A DNA stretch of 6,332 nt from Candidatus Scatousia excrementipullorum. Lineage in GTDB: Bacteria > Cyanobacteriota > Vampirovibrionia > Gastranaerophilales > Gastranaerophilaceae. Positions 4,568 through 6,332 of the stretch are shown here, in pieces; position 1 is the stretch's first letter, and the number at the start of each line of letters is the position of its first letter. Under the pieces are notes generated by a model. That model was given only the letters and a program-made list of their open reading frames with translations. It searched no databases and was not told the origin of the DNA. The stretch covers positions 1 through 6,332 of the forward strand of contig JADIND010000075.1 of the NCBI GenBank assembly GCA_017694215.1. The letters run 5' to 3'. A program made the translations under genes and the position numbers.

Positions 4568-5459
4568 TTTTCTTTGAATCTCTTTCTTTTAATATCTGTT
4601 CAAATTGAGTGAACACATCGTTTCCGACAAATTGTTCCAAAGCTGCACGTTTAGCGTTAAACGAGGCACGGGCCTTTGCCTGATCGTCAAGAGCGGTTCT
4701 GTAATAGGCATCGGTGACGAGAATAACTTCTTTTGATTGAATTTGTGCGGCATCGTAATTTTTCTTTCTCTGTTCAACAACTTTGTCAGTCAACTCAAGA
4801 AGTTGTTTTGCCGTCATATAGTCGTAATAGAGGTTAACCGTATTCTGCTGCAAATCTTCAACTTTTCTTATCAAAATAATCATGTCAGAATCCGTAACCC
4901 TTGTGTATTTGTAATTGAGGGCCTTTGTATCCTGTGACATAATTCCGAAAATGCTGCTGCCGAGCATTGAACCCGTTGCAAGAAGAGGGTTCCCCATACC
5001 TGCTCCGACAAGTGTCGAGAGGCTTGCTATATTTAGAAGAACTTTTTTAACTGATTTTTCATCGGGTTTGTCTTCTTCCGGATTGGACAATTTATAGAGA
5101 GCAAAGCTTATGGTGTCGCTTTTTGAAGCCGCTCCCTGCCAGAGAAGTGTCAAATCTCCCATCATTTCTTTTTCGTCAAGCGAAAGCTCTTTTGAAATTT
5201 CTTTTGAAAGATTTTTTATGCTCAAATCCGCATATGTCATATATTCAATAGGAGTTTCTTCAACTTTTTCAACAGCCTCTTTTTGTTCGATATTAGTCTG
5301 GGTTTGAACTTCCTCATAAGGTCTTTCAGGGTCATCGGTTAAACCGAGGCGATACGCAGGAGGCTTTACGCCCTGAAGTTCCATATCCTCAAGTTTTACT
5401 TGAGCAAAAGCAGGTATGTTTATTGCAAAAAGCAGCATTAAAATCAGAAGTTTTTTCAT
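4557..5459 (-). CDS. Exported helical protein, TolC-hairpin-like, paralogue of upstream gene (copy B)
   Basis: This 300-residue protein starts with a clear Sec signal peptide (MKKLLILMLLFAINIPAFA, cut likely after residue 19), with no lipobox cysteine. After an acidic, low-complexity stretch (40-70) comes a helical domain. The segment DLTLLWQGA...ISFALYKLSNPE (102-127) and the Gly-rich hydrophobic stretch 145-173 align by eye with the neighbouring copy A. The C-terminal part (about 193-280) has the rhythm of one TolC/outer-membrane-factor helical hairpin: LYYDYMTAKQLLEL, then KNYDAA, then VTDAYYRTALDDQAKARASF, and finally AALEQFVGN. No beta-barrel strands or second hairpin are visible, so it is not a full TolC. 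The start at 5459 forms an ATGA overlap with the upstream stop and has an AAGGAGG ribosome binding site. It is likely periplasmic or envelope-associated. The function is unknown. Confidence 0.88.
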   Translation of the reverse strand: MKKLLILMLLFAINIPAFAQVKLEDMELQGVKPPAYRLGLTDDPERPYEEVQTQTNIEQKEAVEKVEETPIEYMTYADLSIKNLSKEISKELSLDEKEMMGDLTLLWQGAASKSDTISFALYKLSNPEEDKPDEKSVKKVLLNIASLSTLVGAGMGNPLLATGSMLGSSIFGIMSQDTKALNYKYTRVTDSDMIILIRKVEDLQQNTVNLYYDYMTAKQLLELTDKVVEQRKKNYDAAQIQSKEVILVTDAYYRTALDDQAKARASFNAKRAALEQFVGNDVFTQFEQILKERDSKKNED

Positions 5460-6277
5460 TGCTGTGCTGCCTCCTTGCCTTTCAGAAGCGTTGTGTTGTA
5501 GTTATACTGGTACATATTCAGCCCGTCAACAACTTTTTTCCCTGCAAGACGCTGTAGTTCCAGATGATATTTTTTTGCAAGCTGAACGTAATAGAATTCC
5601 TCCATAGCCATATTGTCGTAAAGAGAAGACGAAATGGTTATCTCCAGTAAATCATCGTTCATAATGGCATTTGAATAATTTTTGTTATACAAAAGAAGCT
5701 TTGTTCTGGTTTCTTTTAATTGAACCAGTGCACCTTTGTAATTGTAATAAGCGTTAATAATCTTATCCTGAAGGCTTTCAATCAAACCGGCAAGTTCAAT
5801 TAATTCCGTATCGGTCAGCGGAATTTCCGTCGGGATATTTTTTTTGTTGATTAAATTCTGTGCAAGCCTTCCTGCCGCAAATGCAGATGTCTGAACCAGA
5901 TAATCCGCACCGATTAATGACGGTGCAAATGATGCTCCCGCAACAAGTGCTGATAATGTTTTTGACATCAAAGACGCATGAATTCTCCTCTGGCTTTCGG
6001 GAGAAGCAAGCTTTTTCAGGGCAAAACCGATAACCTGATTGTTGTCAACCGTGCCTTTCCAGAGGTTTTCAATATCTTCAAGGTCCTTTTCTTTTTGCAT
6101 ACGTACAAGTTCTCTCATAACCTGTTCGTCTGAAAGTACAAGAGAGCTTTTCATCTCAACATCAGTTTTCGGAATCTCTATTTTTTCGGGCGTTACTCCC
6201 TCAAGTGAAACCTCCTGAGATTCAGCAAAAACAGACATCCCGCAAAACATTATACACAAAATTAAAAGCCATCTCAT
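5456..6277 (-). CDS. Exported helical protein, TolC-hairpin-like, paralogue of downstream gene (copy A)
   Basis: This protein has 273 residues when started at the ATG at 6277. A Sec signal peptide (MRWLLILCIMFCGMSVFA) is probably cut after residue 18. A frame-extending ATG at 6313 would add 12 residues before the signal peptide, but an extended -10 sits exactly 6 bases before 6277, so the inner start is preferred. The mature N-terminus has SLEGVTP, echoing LQGVKPP in copy B. The core IENLWKGT...VIGFALKKLASPE (69-94) and a small-residue hydrophobic stretch (107-137) match copy B. Residues 163-252 read like a TolC-type hairpin: INAYYNYKGALVQLKETRTK, YNKNYSNAI, LEITISSSLYDN, then VQLAKKYHLELQRLAG. 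It is the first gene of an overlapping three-gene unit. No barrel segment, lipobox or catalytic motif is seen. A periplasmic or outer-envelope role is inferred; the true function is unknown. Confidence 0.87.
   Translation of the reverse strand: MRWLLILCIMFCGMSVFAESQEVSLEGVTPEKIEIPKTDVEMKSSLVLSDEQVMRELVRMQKEKDLEDIENLWKGTVDNNQVIGFALKKLASPESQRRIHASLMSKTLSALVAGASFAPSLIGADYLVQTSAFAAGRLAQNLINKKNIPTEIPLTDTELIELAGLIESLQDKIINAYYNYKGALVQLKETRTKLLLYNKNYSNAIMNDDLLEITISSSLYDNMAMEEFYYVQLAKKYHLELQRLAGKKVVDGLNMYQYNYNTTLLKGKEAAQQ
5470..5476 (-). promoter_or_regulatory. Strong ribosome binding site for copy B inside the end of copy A
   Basis: The - strand reads AAGGAGG, ten bases before the ATG at 5459 and inside the last codons of copy A. 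Together with the ATGA stop/start overlap it indicates re-initiation and coupled synthesis of the two paralogues. Confidence 0.75.
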
Positions 6278-6283
6278 ATTAAA

Positions 6284-6292
6284 GTTATAACA
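6284..6292 (-). promoter_or_regulatory. Extended -10 promoter of the copy A operon (leaderless)
   Basis: The - strand reads TGTTATAAC, a TGn-TATAAT element with one mismatch. With the last base at -7, +1 falls on base 6277, the A of the inner ATG. No ribosome binding site precedes that codon. A partial -35 (TTGGAT at 6308-6313) lies 18 bases upstream. It would drive the three-gene unit 6277 to 3899. Confidence 0.55.
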
Positions 6293-6332
6293 TAAGCAAA
6301 ATAATAAATCCAATGATTGATAACCCTATAAA

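Noticed and set aside
4232..4612. Open frame of 126 codons on the + strand
   Set aside because: Opposite the LipM-like gene, which has conserved catalytic motifs; no family resemblance or start signals.
5456..6313. Longer form of copy A starting at the ATG at 6313
   Set aside because: The extra 12 residues precede a complete signal peptide, and the extended -10 at 6284-6292 lies inside this extension, so the start at 6277 fits better.

Overview
This is a low-GC bacterial chromosomal window with six complete genes, one gene cut by the left edge, and short AT-rich intergenic gaps. Only one gene (2002-2403) is on the + strand; the rest are on the - strand. I see no RNA genes, IS elements, phage genes or CRISPR array, and no stretch over 300 bases without a gene. 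The best guess for the source is a gut Gastranaerophilales/Melainabacteria-type organism (non-photosynthetic relatives of Cyanobacteria) or a similar low-GC, double-membrane bacterium. This rests on the AT-rich composition, the mix of Sec-exported helical proteins with a LipM-type octanoyltransferase, and an N-terminal NPAVNFG-type motif on one protein. No marker gene is present, so the assignment is tentative.

Layout from left to right. At 1-328 (-) is the N-terminal part of a small membrane-anchored protein of unknown function. At 469-1203 (-) is a PgeF/YfiH (laccase-domain, DUF152) protein with an intact Cys-His centre. At 1272-1901 (-) is a CheD-like protein with a recognisable Thr-Cys-His triad. 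PgeF/YfiH and CheD are known to share the CNF1/YfiH-like fold, so these two neighbours may be structural cousins. At 2002-2403 (+), divergent from the CheD-like gene, is an XRE-type regulator with a C-terminal four-cysteine zinc ribbon. A 10-bp-arm inverted repeat covers its -10 element and start codon and could be an autoregulatory operator. A GC-rich hairpin terminator follows at 2427-2457.

At 2621-3817 (-) is a multidomain protein of 398 residues: an aromatic, Asn- and Met-rich N-terminus, a coiled coil, a Pro-Thr repeat linker and a C-terminal domain that loosely resembles an annexin repeat. The right third is an overlapping three-gene - strand unit. Two paralogous Sec-exported helical proteins (5456-6277 and 4557-5459) have C-terminal halves that look like one helical hairpin of a TolC-type outer-membrane factor. 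They are joined by an ATGA stop/start overlap. A LipM-like lipoyl/octanoyl transferase (3899-4567) overlaps the second of them by 11 bases.

Three genes have an extended -10 element (TGnTATAAT or one mismatch) placed 6 or 9 bases before the start codon, with no Shine-Dalgarno sequence. This predicts leaderless or nearly leaderless mRNAs. In the 5456-6277 gene it also selects the inner Met codon as the start. No complete, clearly new system can be claimed. The most novel-looking elements are the paired TolC-hairpin-like exported proteins, the CheD-like/PgeF pair and the annexin-like multidomain protein.
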